Part shown: positions 38,608 to 52,266 of the stretch, in pieces
Layout: each line of letters begins with the position of its first letter
How positions within the stretch are numbered: the first letter of the stretch is position 1
Assembly (NCBI RefSeq): GCF_014203955.1
Contig: NZ_JACHKA010000001.1
Coordinates: 2,449,001 to 2,513,000 of the forward strand
Direction of reading: 5' to 3'
Source: Sphingobium lignivorans
GTDB lineage: Bacteria > Pseudomonadota > Alphaproteobacteria > Sphingomonadales > Sphingomonadaceae
DNA length: 64,000 nt
The notes under the pieces: generated by a model
What the model saw: only the letters and a program-made list of their open reading frames with translations
Database searches by the model: none
What the model was told of the DNA's origin: nothing
Translations under genes and position numbers: made by a program

Positions 38608-39631
38608 GTGACGGCACAGGATGCGGAATTGCGGCGACGCGCCTTCGCCGGCCTGCGGCGATATCAGAGCGCGCCGCGCCGGATCGAGACCGATCCTCCA
38701 AGCCCCGTTGCGCAACATGGCCGCACCACCTTGCTCACGCGAAACGGCGATGCACAACAGGGCGCGAGGCCGGAAAGCGGCCGATCGCCGGTCATCCTCG
38801 TGCCCTCGCTCATCAACCCGCCCGATGTGCTGGATCTCACGCCGCGGCGATCATTGCTGCGCTTCCTGCTGCGCGCAGGGCATGACGCCTATCTGCTGGA
38901 CTGGGGACATCCCTCGCAGGCCGATGCATCAAGCGACCTGGCCGATCATGTCGAGGCCCTGCTGCTGCCGCTGGCCACGCGATGGGAACGGCCGCCGCTG
39001 CTCGTGGGCTATTGCCTGGGCGGCACGCTCGCTCTGGGTGCGGCTGCCCGGCTCGCCGCGCAGGGCCGACCCGCAGCAGGCGTCGCGACCATCGCCGCGC
39101 CATGGGACTTCTCCCGCTATGACGAAAGCTTCCGCACCCGGCTGGCGGCGACATGGGACAATGCCCGGGCCGGCTGCGAAGCGCTTGGGCTCGTGCCGAT
39201 GGAAGTTTTCCAGTCCGGCTTCTGGTCGCTCGATCCCGAGCGCACGATCGCCAAATATGCAAAGTTCGGCGAGATGGAGGAAGATACCCCCGCTTATCAC
39301 GGCTTCATCGCGCTGGAGGACTGGGCCAATGAAGGCGCGCCGCTCACGCTCGGGGCCGGCCCGCGACCTTGCGGAACGATGCTATGGCGCCAATATGACA
39401 GGTGTCGGCGCGTGGTCGATCAATGGCACGCGCGTCGATCCGGCGGCGCTGGACTGCCCGACGCTCGCGGTGGCGTCCACCACGGACCGGATCGTCCCCG
39501 CGACGACCACGCCGCCCGCCGGCGAACGCCTCGACCTCGCGCTCGGCCATGTCGGCATGATGATCGGCGGACGGGCGCAGGAAAGCCTCTGGAGAGGACT
39601 GAGCGACTGGCTTTCACGCTGCGGCGGCTGA
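38608..39631 (+). pseudogene. PhaC-like alpha/beta hydrolase interrupted by a +1 frameshift
   Basis: Reading begins at GTG 38608 ('VTAQDAELRRRAFAGLRR') and runs in one frame to 'ALEDWANEGAPLTLGAG'. It continues in the next frame with 'RDLAERCYGANMTGVG' to the stop at 39631. Joined, it gives about 340 residues. The nucleophile motif GYCLGGT is the Cys-type lipase box of PHA synthases; Asp is in 'ASTTDRIVP' and His in 'LGHVGMMIGG'. The break lies in GCCGGCCCGCG (39355-39365), and removing one C restores the frame. It may be intact in the real genome. It resembles a short class III-like PHA synthase or depolymerase; length alone does not decide. Confidence 0.75.
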
Positions 39632-39662
39632 TGCTACAGGCGCCCGCGGACGACTGACACGC

Positions 39663-39685
39663 GCGCGGGCATGCCCTGCCCGCGC
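39663..39685. repeat. Perfect 9-bp hairpin between the PhaC-like gene and phaA
   Basis: GCGCGGGCA and TGCCCGCGC flank a 5-base loop (TGCCC). There is no T tract, so it is not a standard terminator. It could stabilise or attenuate read-through into phaA, whose start is 24 bp further on. Confidence 0.5.
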
Positions 39686-39708
39686 CTCAACCAAGGGATT
39701 CGTCAAGC

Positions 39709-40881
<1,173 letters not shown>

Positions 40882-40882
40882 A

Positions 40883-40927
40883 GGCGGACAAGCGCCGGGG
40901 ATCCCTGATTCCCGGCGCTTGTCCGCC
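40883..40927. repeat. 17-bp perfect inverted repeat after phaA
   Basis: GGCGGACAAGCGCCGGG (40883-40899) and CCCGGCGCTTGTCCGCC (40911-40927) flank an 11-base spacer. It begins 2 bp after the phaA stop. The stem is unusually long and perfect for a terminator and lacks a T tract, so it looks like an interspersed palindromic unit or mRNA-stabilising hairpin. Confidence 0.7.
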
Positions 40928-40935
40928 GGCCTGAA

Positions 40936-40962
40936 GGCGGGGCCAGACCCCGCCATCCTTTT
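40936..40962 (+). terminator. Intrinsic terminator downstream of phaA
   Basis: GGCGGGG (40936-40942) pairs with CCCCGCC (40948-40954) around CCAGA, and TTTT follows after four bases (40959-40962). Together with the preceding inverted repeat it forms a double-hairpin end to the pha transcript. Confidence 0.7.
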
Positions 40963-41136
40963 CCGGACAATTCTGCTCGCGACCGCCGGAAAGCGACCGG
41001 TGACATTCCGCAAACAAAGTGAGCGGCATTGCCTGTACAAGCGCCGCACAAAATATCTTTTTTAGTTCTGCTTTCTAGCCAACGCAGTTACAAGCGAAGT
41101 GGAACATAACGAATCAATGGACGGGAGTGCTCGTCT

Positions 41137-42606
41137 ATGCTGCCTGGTTCGACCGATGGCGACGTGACGCAAGTACAGAAGCTCGATCGGCTTCAGGCGA
41201 TCATTGCTTCTGCCATGGATGCAATCATCAGCATCGATGCCGCACAGCGCGTGATCTTTTTCAATCCCGCAGCCGAGCAGATGTTCGGCATCTCAGCGCA
41301 GGAAGTCATGGGGGCACCGATCGAGCGGTTCATCCCCGAGCGTTTCCGCGCCGGTCATTCGGAACATATCGTCCGTTTCGCGACGACCGGCGAGACCGGG
41401 AGGCGCATGGGCGCGCTCGGGGCGATCAGCGCCATTCGCGAGAATGGCGAGGAATTCCCCGTCGAGGCATCGATCTCGCAGGCCCAGGTGGGCGGCGAGC
41501 GCCTCTCGACCGTGATCCTGCGCGACATCACGGAACGAAAGGCCAATGAGGAAGCCCAGGCCTTGCTGGCCCGCGAAGTCGATCACCGGGCCAAGAACAT
41601 CCTCGCGATCGTGTCCTCCCTCGTGTCACTCACCGAGGCCCCGACGCGCGAGGCTTATGCCGAATCGCTGGCAGGACGCATCGCCGCCATGTCCCGCGCG
41701 CACGGCCTGCTGGCACGCGGACGCTGGAAAGGCGCGTCCCTGCGTCAGGTGGCGGACGACGAGCTCGGCACCTATGCCGATCTGGCGAACTTCACGTGCG
41801 AGGGTCCGGACGTCAAGCTCTCACCCCGAGCGGTCCAGCCGATCGGCATGCTCATCCACGAGCTGGCCACCAACGCCGTCAAATATGGCGCGCTGTCCAT
41901 GTACAATGGCCATGTCCATCTTACCTGGCAGCAGGTTCCCGGCAACGGCATCCATCTGAGCTGGCAGGAAAGCGGCGGCCCGCCGGTAACGGCCCCGGCA
42001 GAAATGGGCTTCGGGACCAACCTGATCCAGCAGATCGTGGACAATCAGCTCTGCGGTGACTTCGAGCATCATTGGGCCCGCGATGGCTATCGACTGGAAC
42101 TGAATCTGCCCGAGAGCGTTTTGCAAATCGGCAGCGACAGACGGCCGAGAGAAGGCAGACCTGCAATGGGGGAACCGGTAAGACAGGAAGGCGCGTCCCA
42201 GCGCACTGACGACAGCGAGAAACTCGGCACTTTGCTCATCGTCGAGGACGAACCGCTGCTGGCGATGCAGATGTCCAAATCCCTGGAAGAATATGGATGG
42301 TCCGTTGTCGGCGTGGCCGGTTCCATCGAGGACGCCAATCGCATTCTTTCGGAAAAGAGCCGGCCGGATGTTGCCATACTTGATGTCGATCTCGGCGGCA
42401 TGCCGGTGTTTCCCTTGGCGCGGTCCTTGCGGCGCCTCGGCATCCCCTTCCTGTTCTGCACCGGCTATGAGGATCTTGGCTACAGCCAGGAGTTCGCCAA
42501 TTGCCGCGCGATCAGGAAGCCGGCGACGGTGCTGCAGTTGATCCGCGGGTTGCGGGAAGCCGTGCGCGGGGCGCATGGCACGCTGACCATGGCGCCCAGT
42601 ACCTGA
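41137..42606 (+). CDS. PAS-HWE histidine kinase with C-terminal receiver domain
   Basis: A 489-residue hybrid kinase. It has a PAS domain (about 18-135, 'ISIDAAQRVIFFNPAAEQMF') ending in 'VILRDITERK', an HWE-type phosphoacceptor 'AREVDHRAKNILAIVSSLV' (His near 152), and an HWE ATPase with 'HELATNAVKYGALS' and 'WQESGGPPV'. A C-terminal receiver (from about 366, 'TLLIVEDEPLLAM') has its phosphoacceptor Asp in 'VAILDVDLGG'. No transmembrane segment is seen, so it senses a cytoplasmic signal. HWE kinases often feed the general stress response in this group. Its stop abuts the alr stop with no gap. Confidence 0.92.
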   Translation: MLPGSTDGDVTQVQKLDRLQAIIASAMDAIISIDAAQRVIFFNPAAEQMFGISAQEVMGAPIERFIPERFRAGHSEHIVRFATTGETGRRMGALGAISAIRENGEEFPVEASISQAQVGGERLSTVILRDITERKANEEAQALLAREVDHRAKNILAIVSSLVSLTEAPTREAYAESLAGRIAAMSRAHGLLARGRWKGASLRQVADDELGTYADLANFTCEGPDVKLSPRAVQPIGMLIHELATNAVKYGALSMYNGHVHLTWQQVPGNGIHLSWQESGGPPVTAPAEMGFGTNLIQQIVDNQLCGDFEHHWARDGYRLELNLPESVLQIGSDRRPREGRPAMGEPVRQEGASQRTDDSEKLGTLLIVEDEPLLAMQMSKSLEEYGWSVVGVAGSIEDANRILSEKSRPDVAILDVDLGGMPVFPLARSLRRLGIPFLFCTGYEDLGYSQEFANCRAIRKPATVLQLIRGLREAVRGAHGTLTMAPST

Positions 42607-43653
42607 TCAGCGCCAGACGCGCTCGTAGCGCGCGCCAAGGCCCGTCAACAACTCATATTGCGAGAGGCCGGACTGGGCCGCCGCCAGCGTCAGATCATAG
42701 TCCAGCTCCACCCAGTCCCCCTCGCCCAGCGAAGGCACCTGGCTGACATCGACGATCAGGAGATCCATCGAGACCCGGCCGAGCACGGGCAGGCGCACGC
42801 CGTCGGCAAGCGCCGCGCCGGTCGAAGAGAAACCACGCAGATAGCCGTCGGCATAGCCGACGTTCAGCACCGCCACTTCCCGTTGATCGGGCGCGCGGAA
42901 CGTCGCGCCATAGCCGACGATCGCGCCACTCTTCACCGTGCGCCGCTGGAGGATCTGGGCACGCGGCCGCACGACCTGCGCGAGATGACCCGCCGCCTCC
43001 GGGCGCGGCACGCCGCCATAAAGCGCGAGGCCCGGCCGCGTGAGGTCGAAATGATAATCCGGTCCGAGCAGGATGCCGGCACTGTTGGCGAGGCTCAAGC
43101 GCTTCGCCGGCACCCGCGCCGCCACGTCATGAAACAGCGCGCACTGCGCCGCATTGAGCGGATGATCCTCGTCGGCGCAGGCCAGATGGCTCAGCAGCGT
43201 CTCGATCTCGAGCCCTTCCAGAAGATCGGCGGAGATATCCTGCGGATCGAGGCCCAGCCGGCTCATCCCGGTGTCGACCATGAGGTCGCACGGCCCGCCC
43301 CCGGCCGCTTTCCAACGTGCGACCTGCCCGACACTGTTGAGCACCGGGCGCACGGGACAACCGCGCGCAAAAGCCATGTCCTCGGCGCGAACGCCATGCA
43401 GGACGGAAAGCGAGGCATCGCCCAGATGCGGCATCAGCGCCGCGGCTTCCCGCCAAGTCGCCACGAAGAAATCGCGGCAACCGGCAGCCTTCAGGTGCCT
43501 CATGACCTCGATGGCGCCGAGGCCATAGCCATTCGCCTTGATGGCCGCGCCGCAGCGGGCATCGCCGCTCCGCCGCGCGAGCCACTGCCAGTTGGACTTG
43601 AGCGCGGCACTGTCCAGATGCAGCGCGAGCGGCGCAGATGGAAGCTCGGTCAT
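42607..43653 (-). CDS. alr: Alanine racemase
   Basis: Makes D-alanine for peptidoglycan. The protein has 348 residues from ATG 43653. The PLP lysine is in 'AAIKANGYGLG' (about 39), the second catalytic residue Tyr in 'VGYGATFRA', and 'VLGRVSMDLLIVD' is the conserved C-terminal block. It begins 10 bp after the MFS transporter stop and is likely cotranscribed with it. Longer in-frame starts run into that gene. The ribosome-binding site is weak, in keeping with coupling to the upstream gene. Confidence 0.94.
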   Translation of the reverse strand: MTELPSAPLALHLDSAALKSNWQWLARRSGDARCGAAIKANGYGLGAIEVMRHLKAAGCRDFFVATWREAAALMPHLGDASLSVLHGVRAEDMAFARGCPVRPVLNSVGQVARWKAAGGGPCDLMVDTGMSRLGLDPQDISADLLEGLEIETLLSHLACADEDHPLNAAQCALFHDVAARVPAKRLSLANSAGILLGPDYHFDLTRPGLALYGGVPRPEAAGHLAQVVRPRAQILQRRTVKSGAIVGYGATFRAPDQREVAVLNVGYADGYLRGFSSTGAALADGVRLPVLGRVSMDLLIVDVSQVPSLGEGDWVELDYDLTLAAAQSGLSQYELLTGLGARYERVWR

Positions 43654-43663
43654 CGATGGGGCG

Positions 43664-45280
43664 TTAGCGCGCGCCGCTCCCTGCGTCGAGATCATTCCGC
43701 CAGGAGCGCCCGGCACCCCACAGGATCACGACCAGCGCGAGCGCCACCACGCCGAGCGTATACCATAGGCCCGCATAGGGATCGCCCGTCCGAGCCACGA
43801 TGTAGCTCGCGATGAACGGCTGGAACCCGCCGAAATAGCCGGTGCCGACATGATAGGGGATGGAAAGCGAGCTGTAGCGCACGGCGGGAGGGAACATCTC
43901 GCTGAGCAGCGCCGCCACCGGGCCGTATGTCATGCCGGACAACAGGCTCAGCCCGACGACGCCGAGCATGATGATGAGCAGGCTGCGCAGCGGCGGGGTC
44001 TGCGGCGTGAGGTCATAGCCGGCAGCATCGAGCGCGGCGTCCATCCCCTCTCCCTCCGGATGGGCGACGACGGTGCCGCCCACAGTTACGCGCAGCCCCT
44101 CGCCATGCTCGACCGTATAAGACAGGCCCTTTGCCGTCAACCGATCCAGAACCCGGCCGCAGGGTGTCGCCTGCCCGCCGCTTGCGAAAGGGTCGTAGCG
44201 GCATTGCGCGCCCGTCACCACGATGGGCGCGCGCGCACTCGCTGCCGCCAGCGCGGGATTGGCCTGGCTGCCGATCAGCCAGAAGGCCGGCACGAGCAGG
44301 ACCAATGTCAGCGCATATCCGACGGCGATGACGCGCCTGCGCCCCCATGTGTCGGACAGATGGCCGAACAGGATGAACCAGACCGATCCGATCAAGGCGG
44401 CCAGTGCCACGATCACCTGCGCCGTCGTCGCGGAGACCTTCATCGGCCCCTGGAGGAAGGAAAGCACCGAGAACATCGAAGTGTACCAGATCACCGTCAG
44501 CCCCGCCGCCACGCCGAACAAGGCGACGAACAGGCGCCGCCCGTTGCCGGGATAGGTGAAGCTCTCGACGAAGGGATTGCGCGCCATCCGCCCTTCCGCC
44601 CGCATCTCCTCGAACACCGGGCTTTCGCGCAGCTTGCTGCGCATCCACACGGAAATGACGAGAAGGACGATGGACAGCAGGAACGGCACGCGCCAGCCCC
44701 AGGCATCCCATGTCGCGGCCGACATGACGCCCTTGACCCCCAGAACGACGAACAGCGACAGGACGAAGCCGCCCGCCACTGCCGCCTGGATGAAGCTCGT
44801 GTAGAAACCGGCGCGACCCTGCGGCGCATGCTCGGCGACGAAGACCGCCGCGCCGCCATATTCCCCGCCGAGCGCGAGGCCCTGGCAGATGCGCAGCAGG
44901 ATGATGAGGACTGGCGCGGCCAGCCCGATCGTCTCGGCCGAAGGAACGAGGCCGACTCCCGCCGTCGCCACGCCCATCAGCACGATCGTCACGAGGAAAG
45001 TATATTTCCGGCCCAGCCTGTCGCCGAGATAGCCGAATATGATCGCGCCCAGGGGGCGGAAGCCGAAGCCGATCGCGAAGCCCGCCCAGGCAAGCAGGGT
45101 CTGCAGTGTCTCGCTGCCGGTCGGGAAGAAAACCCGGCCGATAATGCCGCTGGCCGCCAGCGTCCCGTAAATGAAGAAATCATACCATTCGAACATGGTG
45201 CCGAGCGACGAAGCGCCGATCACCAGCGGAATGGATTGCGTCGTCTCGCCGGTCTCCCTCTGCGCCGCAGCCGTTGCCAT
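43664..45280 (-). CDS. MFS transporter, metabolite:H+ symporter type, with an extra loop domain
   Basis: A 538-residue, 12-helix transporter. Family motifs are 'GTMFEWYDFFIYG' in the first helix, 'GYLGDRLGRKYTFL', 'RICQGLALGGEYGGAAV' and 'HLSDTWGRRRV', typical of the MHS family (dicarboxylate, proline/betaine, shikimate). Relative to the usual length of about 430-450 residues it carries an extra soluble insert of about 70 residues in the second half. That insert contains two cysteines ('GAQCRYDPF', 'TPCGRVLDRL'). The substrate is unknown; its position next to alr and pccA is not decisive. Confidence 0.88.
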   Translation of the reverse strand: MATAAAQRETGETTQSIPLVIGASSLGTMFEWYDFFIYGTLAASGIIGRVFFPTGSETLQTLLAWAGFAIGFGFRPLGAIIFGYLGDRLGRKYTFLVTIVLMGVATAGVGLVPSAETIGLAAPVLIILLRICQGLALGGEYGGAAVFVAEHAPQGRAGFYTSFIQAAVAGGFVLSLFVVLGVKGVMSAATWDAWGWRVPFLLSIVLLVISVWMRSKLRESPVFEEMRAEGRMARNPFVESFTYPGNGRRLFVALFGVAAGLTVIWYTSMFSVLSFLQGPMKVSATTAQVIVALAALIGSVWFILFGHLSDTWGRRRVIAVGYALTLVLLVPAFWLIGSQANPALAAASARAPIVVTGAQCRYDPFASGGQATPCGRVLDRLTAKGLSYTVEHGEGLRVTVGGTVVAHPEGEGMDAALDAAGYDLTPQTPPLRSLLIIMLGVVGLSLLSGMTYGPVAALLSEMFPPAVRYSSLSIPYHVGTGYFGGFQPFIASYIVARTGDPYAGLWYTLGVVALALVVILWGAGRSWRNDLDAGSGAR

Positions 45281-45365
45281 GTCCCCTCCATTCCCCTACC
45301 CCGTCGCGACTTCTACGGGAGTTAAGGCGGGTTGTGAACGCCTCGCGACGCCCGGCCGGAAGGCT

Positions 45366-47435
<2,070 letters not shown>

Positions 47436-47588
47436 GGCAGCTTCCGTCCTCGAACATTGCGATGGATCGCCAGGGGGCCCGCTCCGGACACCAAAGGAGC
47501 GCCCCGCGTCATGAGCAACATGATAAAACTGACCCGGGGCACTGCGATTCAGCGACCGAAAGCCACGCCGCCGCTTCCCCGTCCGCCG

Positions 47589-47670
47589 TCATGCCGGACT
47601 TGATCCGGCATCCCGCTTTCTTGCCACGCGACGGCAAGGAAGCTGGCCCCCGGATCAGGTCCGGGGTGAC
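47589..47670. repeat. Palindromic intergenic repeat with three stem-loops between pccA and bioB
   Basis: The unit is bounded by GTCA (47589) and TGAC (47667-47670). It holds three hairpins: TGCCGGA/TCCGGCA (47592-47610), CTTGCC/GGCAAG (47620-47638) and CCCCGGA/TCCGGGG (47648-47666). Units built of such 'GTCATGCCGGACTTGATCCG'-like arms are common scattered intergenic palindromes in alphaproteobacteria. It follows the bioB stop on the minus strand by 17 bp and may act as its mRNA 3' end. Confidence 0.7.
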
Positions 47671-47687
47671 GGAGGTGGGAGAGCGCC

Positions 47688-48686
47688 TCACTCCGCCGCT
47701 TCCTCCAGATGCCCGTGCGGCGCTGCGTGCATGGCCGCGATGCCCAGCTTCGCCAGCAGCGCGCCATCGCTGTCGTCGCCCGCATTGGGCGCCGTCAGCA
47801 GCTTGTCGCCGGTGAAGATGCTGTTCGCGCCCGCCATGAAGCACAGCGCCTGGCAGGCCTCGCTCATGCTCTCGCGGCCGGCGGAGAGGCGAACCATGCT
47901 CGCTGGCATGGCGATGCGCGCCACCGCCACCGTGCGCACGAACTCGATCTCGTCGATCTTGGCGAGCGGTGTGTCGGCCAGCATGTCGCCCAGCACCGTG
48001 CCTTTCACCGGCACCAGCGCGTTGATCGGCACGCTCTCGGGATGCGGCATGGTGGCGAGCGCGTGAATGAAGCCAATACGGTCCTCCCGCGTCTCGCCCA
48101 TGCCCACGATGCCGCCGCAGCACACATTGATGCCCGCCGCGCGCACCGCTTCCAGCGTGTCGATCCGCTCCGCGAAGCTGCGGGTGGTGATGACCTCGCC
48201 ATATTTCTCCGGCGCGGTGTCGATATTGTGGTTGTAATAATCGAGGCCGGCCTGCGCGAGCATGTCCGCCTGGGCGGGCGTCAGCATGCCGAGCGTCATG
48301 CAGGTCTCCATGCCCATGGCCCGCACGCCCTTCACCATCTCGATGAGGGCCGGCATGTCGCGATCCTTGGGATTGCGCCAGGCCGCGCCCATGCAGAAGC
48401 GGCCCGAGCCGTTGTCCTTGGCCATGGCGGCGGACTGGAGCACGGCGCGCACGTCCATGAGCTTCGTCGCCTTGAGACCCGTCTCGGCATGGACGGACTG
48501 GCTGCAATAGCCGCAATCCTCCGGGCAGCCGCCGGTCTTGATGGATAGCAGAGTCGAAAGCTGCACCGCGTTGCGCGGGTGGCCGGCGCGGTGGACGGTC
48601 TGCGCCTCGTAGAGCAGGTCCATGAACGGCAGGTCGAACAGGGCGGCAATCTCTGCCCGGGTCCAGTCTGTGCGGGGCTCAGTCAT
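47688..48686 (-). CDS. bioB: Biotin synthase
   Basis: A radical SAM enzyme inserting sulfur into dethiobiotin. The protein has 332 residues. The radical SAM cluster is C-x3-C-x2-C in '[14 protein letters not shown]', and the second-cluster cysteines include '[10 protein letters not shown]' and 'GETCMTLGM'-like segments. I choose ATG 48686 because the first ATG (48698) is immediately followed by the GGAG ribosome-binding site, which is 6 bases before 48686. It lies between metY and pccA and supplies the cofactor of PccA. The other bio genes are not here. Confidence 0.95.
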   Translation of the reverse strand: MTEPRTDWTRAEIAALFDLPFMDLLYEAQTVHRAGHPRNAVQLSTLLSIKTGGCPEDCGYCSQSVHAETGLKATKLMDVRAVLQSAAMAKDNGSGRFCMGAAWRNPKDRDMPALIEMVKGVRAMGMETCMTLGMLTPAQADMLAQAGLDYYNHNIDTAPEKYGEVITTRSFAERIDTLEAVRAAGINVCCGGIVGMGETREDRIGFIHALATMPHPESVPINALVPVKGTVLGDMLADTPLAKIDEIEFVRTVAVARIAMPASMVRLSAGRESMSEACQALCFMAGANSIFTGDKLLTAPNAGDDSDGALLAKLGIAAMHAAPHGHLEEAAE

Positions 48687-48810
48687 CAAAATCTCCATGC
48701 AGGGCGAGCGCCGTGCCCGCCCCGCCTATTCCCTGGAAGAGAGCATGAGCGCGGGCAAGCCCCGACGGGGGCGATTGCTGTGCATGAAACGGCCGCGCTC
48801 TGCCCATCGC

Positions 48811-50092
48811 TCACAGCTGGTCCAGCGCCTGCGCCATGTCCGCGATGATGTCGTCGATATGCTCGATGCCGACGGAGACACGCACGACGTCCGGACCGGC
48901 GCCGGCCAGCACCAGCTCGTCATCGGAAAGTTGGCTGTGCGTCGTCGAGGCGGGGTGGATGATGAGCGAGCGCGTGTCGCCGATATTGGCGAGGTGGCTG
49001 AAGAGCTTCACCGAGGAAACCAGCCTCACGCCCGCCTCGCGCCCGCCCTTGAGGCCGAAGGTGAAGACCGCGCCGCCCTTGCCGCCCATGTAGCGCTGCG
49101 CCAGCGCATGATAGCGGTCTTCGGGCAGGCCGGCATAGGACACCCAGTCCACCTTGGGATGGGTGCGCAGCCACTGCGCGAGCATGAGGGCATTGCTGCA
49201 ATGCCGCTCCATGCGCAGGGGCAGCGTCTCCATGCCGGTGAGCACGAGGAAAGCGTTCATCGGCGCCAGCGTCGGCCCCAGATCGCGCAGGCCCAGCGCC
49301 CGGCAAGCGAGGATGAAAGCGATGTTGCCGAACGCCTCGGTGAAGCGCTTGCCGTGATAGCTCGGATTGGGCTCGCTGAGATATGGATATTTGCCGTTCT
49401 TCGCCCAGTCGAACCGGCCCGCGTCCACGATCACCCCGGCAAGCGAATTGCCATGGCCGCCCAGGAACTTGGTCGCGGAATGGACAACGATGTCCGCGCC
49501 ATATTCGATCGGGCGGCACAGCATCGGCGTGGCCAGCGTGTTGTCGACAATGAGCGGTACGCCGGCCCGCGTGCGCGATGCGGGCAATGGCCTCGATATC
49601 CTGCACGACACCGCCCGGATTGGCGAGGCTCTCGATGAAGACCGCCCGGGTCTTGTCCGTGATGGCGGCAGCGACATTGTCTGGCTCGTCCGCGTCGACG
49701 AACGTCGAATCCCAGCTCATCTTGCGGAAGCTATGGCCGATCTGATTGAGCGAGCCGCCATAGAGCTTCTTCGCCGCCACGATGTGGCAGCCCGGCTCCA
49801 TCAGCGTGTGGAAGGCGAGGAACTGCGCGGCATGGCCCGATGCCGTAGCCAGCGCCGCCGCGCCGCCTTCCATCGCCGCGATCTTGCCCTCGAACGCCCC
49901 GGTCGTGGGGTTCATCAGGCGCGTGTAGATGTTGCCGAACTCGTTGAGGCCGAACAGCGCCGCGGCATGCTCCGGGCTGTCGAACACATAGGATGTGGTC
50001 TGATAGATCGGCGTGATGCGTGCCTTTGTCGTCGGGTCCGGCTCGGTCCCGGCATGGATGGCGAGTGTCTCGATATGGTCGGTCATCGGCAA
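48811..50092 (-). pseudogene. metY: O-acetylhomoserine sulfhydrylase (MetY) interrupted by a +1 frameshift
   Basis: The N-terminal half ('HIETLAIHAGTEPDPTTKAR' to 'DIEAIARIAHA') and the C-terminal half ('GVPLIVDNTLATPML' to 'AQALDQL') lie in different frames. Together they make about 425 residues, the full length of this Cys/Met-metabolism PLP enzyme. The PLP lysine is in 'VVHSATKFLGGHG'. The break is at GCCGGCCCGCG (49561-49571 on the plus strand), and removing one C gives an uninterrupted gene. No other damage is seen, so a sequence error is likely. The start is TTG 50092 (AGGAG about 6 bases upstream) or ATG 50086. It makes homocysteine from O-acetylhomoserine and sulfide. Confidence 0.8.
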
Positions 50093-50127
50093 TCACTTCT
50101 CCTCATGTCTGGTCGCTCTTTGGCCGA

Positions 50128-52266
50128 TCAGACCGATTCCGGCGAGGGCATATTATGCCCGAGCAGGCGCAGCACGTCCTCGACGGAATCGAGCACATTG
50201 GTACCGGGGCCGTAGATCCCCTGCACGCCCGCTGCCCGCAACGCCTCATAATCCTGCGGCGGAATGACGCCGCCCACGATCACCCTGATGTCCGCCCGCC
50301 CCGCCTCGCGAAGCCGGTCGATCAGTTCCGGGATCAGCGTCTTGTGCCCCGCGGCGAGGCTGGACGCGCCCACCACATCCACATCCTTCTCCAGCGCCAG
50401 TGCCGCTGTCTCTTCCGGCGTCTGGAACAGCGGGCCGCTGGTCACCTCGAAGCCCAGATCACCAAAGGCCGAGGCAATCACATTCGCGCCGCGATCATGC
50501 CCGTCCTGCCCCATCTTGGCGACGAGGATGCGCGGCTTGCGGCCAAGTCGCCGCTCCACGGCCTGCACGCCATCGACGACATTCGCCCAGCGCTCGTCCT
50601 CGTGGTAAGGCGCGGCATAGACGCCTTTGACCGGCTGGGGGACCGTAGCGTAGCGCCCGAACGCCTCTTCCATCGCCGAGGAAATCTCGCCCAGCGTGGC
50701 GCGGGCCCGCGCCGCTTCCACCGCGAGGGCAAGGAGATTGCCCGTGCCCGCCGCGCCGGCCTTCAGCGCCGCGAGCGCCGCCCCGCACGCCGCCTCGTCG
50801 CGCTGTGCCTTCACCTGCCGGATGCGCGCGACCTGCGCGTCCCGCACGGCGTGATTGTCCACTTCCAGGATCTCGATGGGCGCCTCGCCCGGCAGGCGAT
50901 ATCTGTTGACGCCCACGATCACATCCTCGCCCCGGTCGACCCGCGCCTGGCGGGCGGCGGCGGCTTCCTCGATCATCGCCTTGGGCCAGCCGGCGGCCAC
51001 GGCCTGCGCCATGCCGCCTTCCGCCTCCACCCGGTCGATGATCGCCTGCGCGGCTTCGGCCAGCTCATGCGTGAGCGCCTCGACATAATAGCTGCCGCCG
51101 AGCGGATCGACGACCTTCGTCATCCCCGTTTCCTCCTGCAGCACGATCTGCGTGTTGCGGGCGATGCGGGCGGAAAAGTCCGTCGGCAGCGCGATGGCCT
51201 CGTCGAGCGCATTGGTGTGCAACGACTGGGTGCCGCCCAGCATTGCCGCCATGGCCTCGATGGTCGTGCGGATGACGTTGTTGTACGGGTCCTGCTCGGT
51301 CAGCGAGACGCCGGACGTCTGGCAATGCGTGCGCAGCATCTTCGAGCGCTCGTCCTGCGCGCCGAGCGTCGTCATCGCCCGGTGCCAGAGCAGCCGCGCC
51401 GCGCGCAGCTTGGCGACTTCCATGAAGAAATTCATGCCGATGGCGAAGAAGAAACTCAGGCGCCCCGCGAAACGGTCGATATCCAGTCCGGATGCCACGC
51501 CATATTTCACATATTCGATGCCGTCCGCGATGGTGAAGGCCAGCTCCTGCACCGCCGTCGCCCCGGCTTCCTGCATATGGTAGCCGGAGATGGAGATGCT
51601 GTTGAAGCGGGGCATGTGGTCTGCCGTATAGGCGAAGATGTCCGAGATGATCCGCATGCTGGGCGCGGGCGGATAGATATAGGTGTTGCGGACCATGAAC
51701 TCCTTGAGGATGTCGTTCTGGATGGTCCCTTCCAGCGTCTCCTGAGCGACGCCCTTCTCCTGCGCCGCGACGATGAAGAAAGCGAGGACCGGGATCACCG
51801 CGCCGTTCATGGTCATGGAGACGGACATCTGGTCGAGCGGGATGCCGTCGAACAGGATTTTCATGTCCTCGACGGTGTCGATCGCTACGCCGGCCTTGCC
51901 GACATCGCCCGTCACGCGCGGATGATCGCTGTCATAGCCGCGATGGGTGGCGAGATCGAAGGCGACGGACAGCCCCTTCTGCCCGGCCGCGAGATTGCGC
52001 TTGTAGAAGGCGTTGGATTCCTCGGCGGTCGAGAAGCCGGCATATTGGCGGATCGTCCAGGGCCGCCCCGCATACATGGAGGCACGCACGCCGCGCGTGA
52101 ACGGCGCGAAGCCCGGCAGGCCGGGGTCCAGCCCTTCGGTGTCCGCCGGCGTGTAGAGCGGGCGAACGTCAATGCCTTCAGGCGTGTGCCAGGCGAGATC
52201 GCGCCCCTTCACTTCCTGCGCAGCGCGCTGCTGCCAGTCCTCGAGCGTAGGCCGGTCGCTCATCAT
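50128..52266 (-). CDS. Methylmalonyl-CoA mutase (single-chain)
   Basis: A 712-residue adenosylcobalamin enzyme converting (R)-methylmalonyl-CoA to succinyl-CoA. The N-terminal TIM-barrel has '[18 protein letters not shown]' and '[12 protein letters not shown]'. The C-terminal B12-binding domain has '[16 protein letters not shown]', whose His ligates cobalt. It is the large-subunit (ScpA/MutB) type, which can act as a homodimer; no small subunit is present. The ATG overlaps the enoyl-CoA hydratase stop (ATGA), with a second ATG right after. It is the core of the propionyl-CoA cluster. Confidence 0.95.
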   Translation of the reverse strand: MMSDRPTLEDWQQRAAQEVKGRDLAWHTPEGIDVRPLYTPADTEGLDPGLPGFAPFTRGVRASMYAGRPWTIRQYAGFSTAEESNAFYKRNLAAGQKGLSVAFDLATHRGYDSDHPRVTGDVGKAGVAIDTVEDMKILFDGIPLDQMSVSMTMNGAVIPVLAFFIVAAQEKGVAQETLEGTIQNDILKEFMVRNTYIYPPAPSMRIISDIFAYTADHMPRFNSISISGYHMQEAGATAVQELAFTIADGIEYVKYGVASGLDIDRFAGRLSFFFAIGMNFFMEVAKLRAARLLWHRAMTTLGAQDERSKMLRTHCQTSGVSLTEQDPYNNVIRTTIEAMAAMLGGTQSLHTNALDEAIALPTDFSARIARNTQIVLQEETGMTKVVDPLGGSYYVEALTHELAEAAQAIIDRVEAEGGMAQAVAAGWPKAMIEEAAAARQARVDRGEDVIVGVNRYRLPGEAPIEILEVDNHAVRDAQVARIRQVKAQRDEAACGAALAALKAGAAGTGNLLALAVEAARARATLGEISSAMEEAFGRYATVPQPVKGVYAAPYHEDERWANVVDGVQAVERRLGRKPRILVAKMGQDGHDRGANVIASAFGDLGFEVTSGPLFQTPEETAALALEKDVDVVGASSLAAGHKTLIPELIDRLREAGRADIRVIVGGVIPPQDYEALRAAGVQGIYGPGTNVLDSVEDVLRLLGHNMPSPESV

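Noticed and set aside
40883..40962. Two adjacent hairpins considered as the start of a CRISPR or REP array
   Set aside because: The two stems are different sequences and do not recur at regular spacing; no direct-repeat array exists in the window.
41101..41125. GGAAC upstream of the HWE kinase as an EcfG promoter
   Set aside because: The -10 position at the correct spacing reads CGGG rather than CGTT, only two of four bases matching.
50093..50127. SAM riboswitch upstream of metY
   Set aside because: The gap to the mutase gene is only about 35 bases, too short for a known SAM aptamer, and metY is probably cotranscribed.
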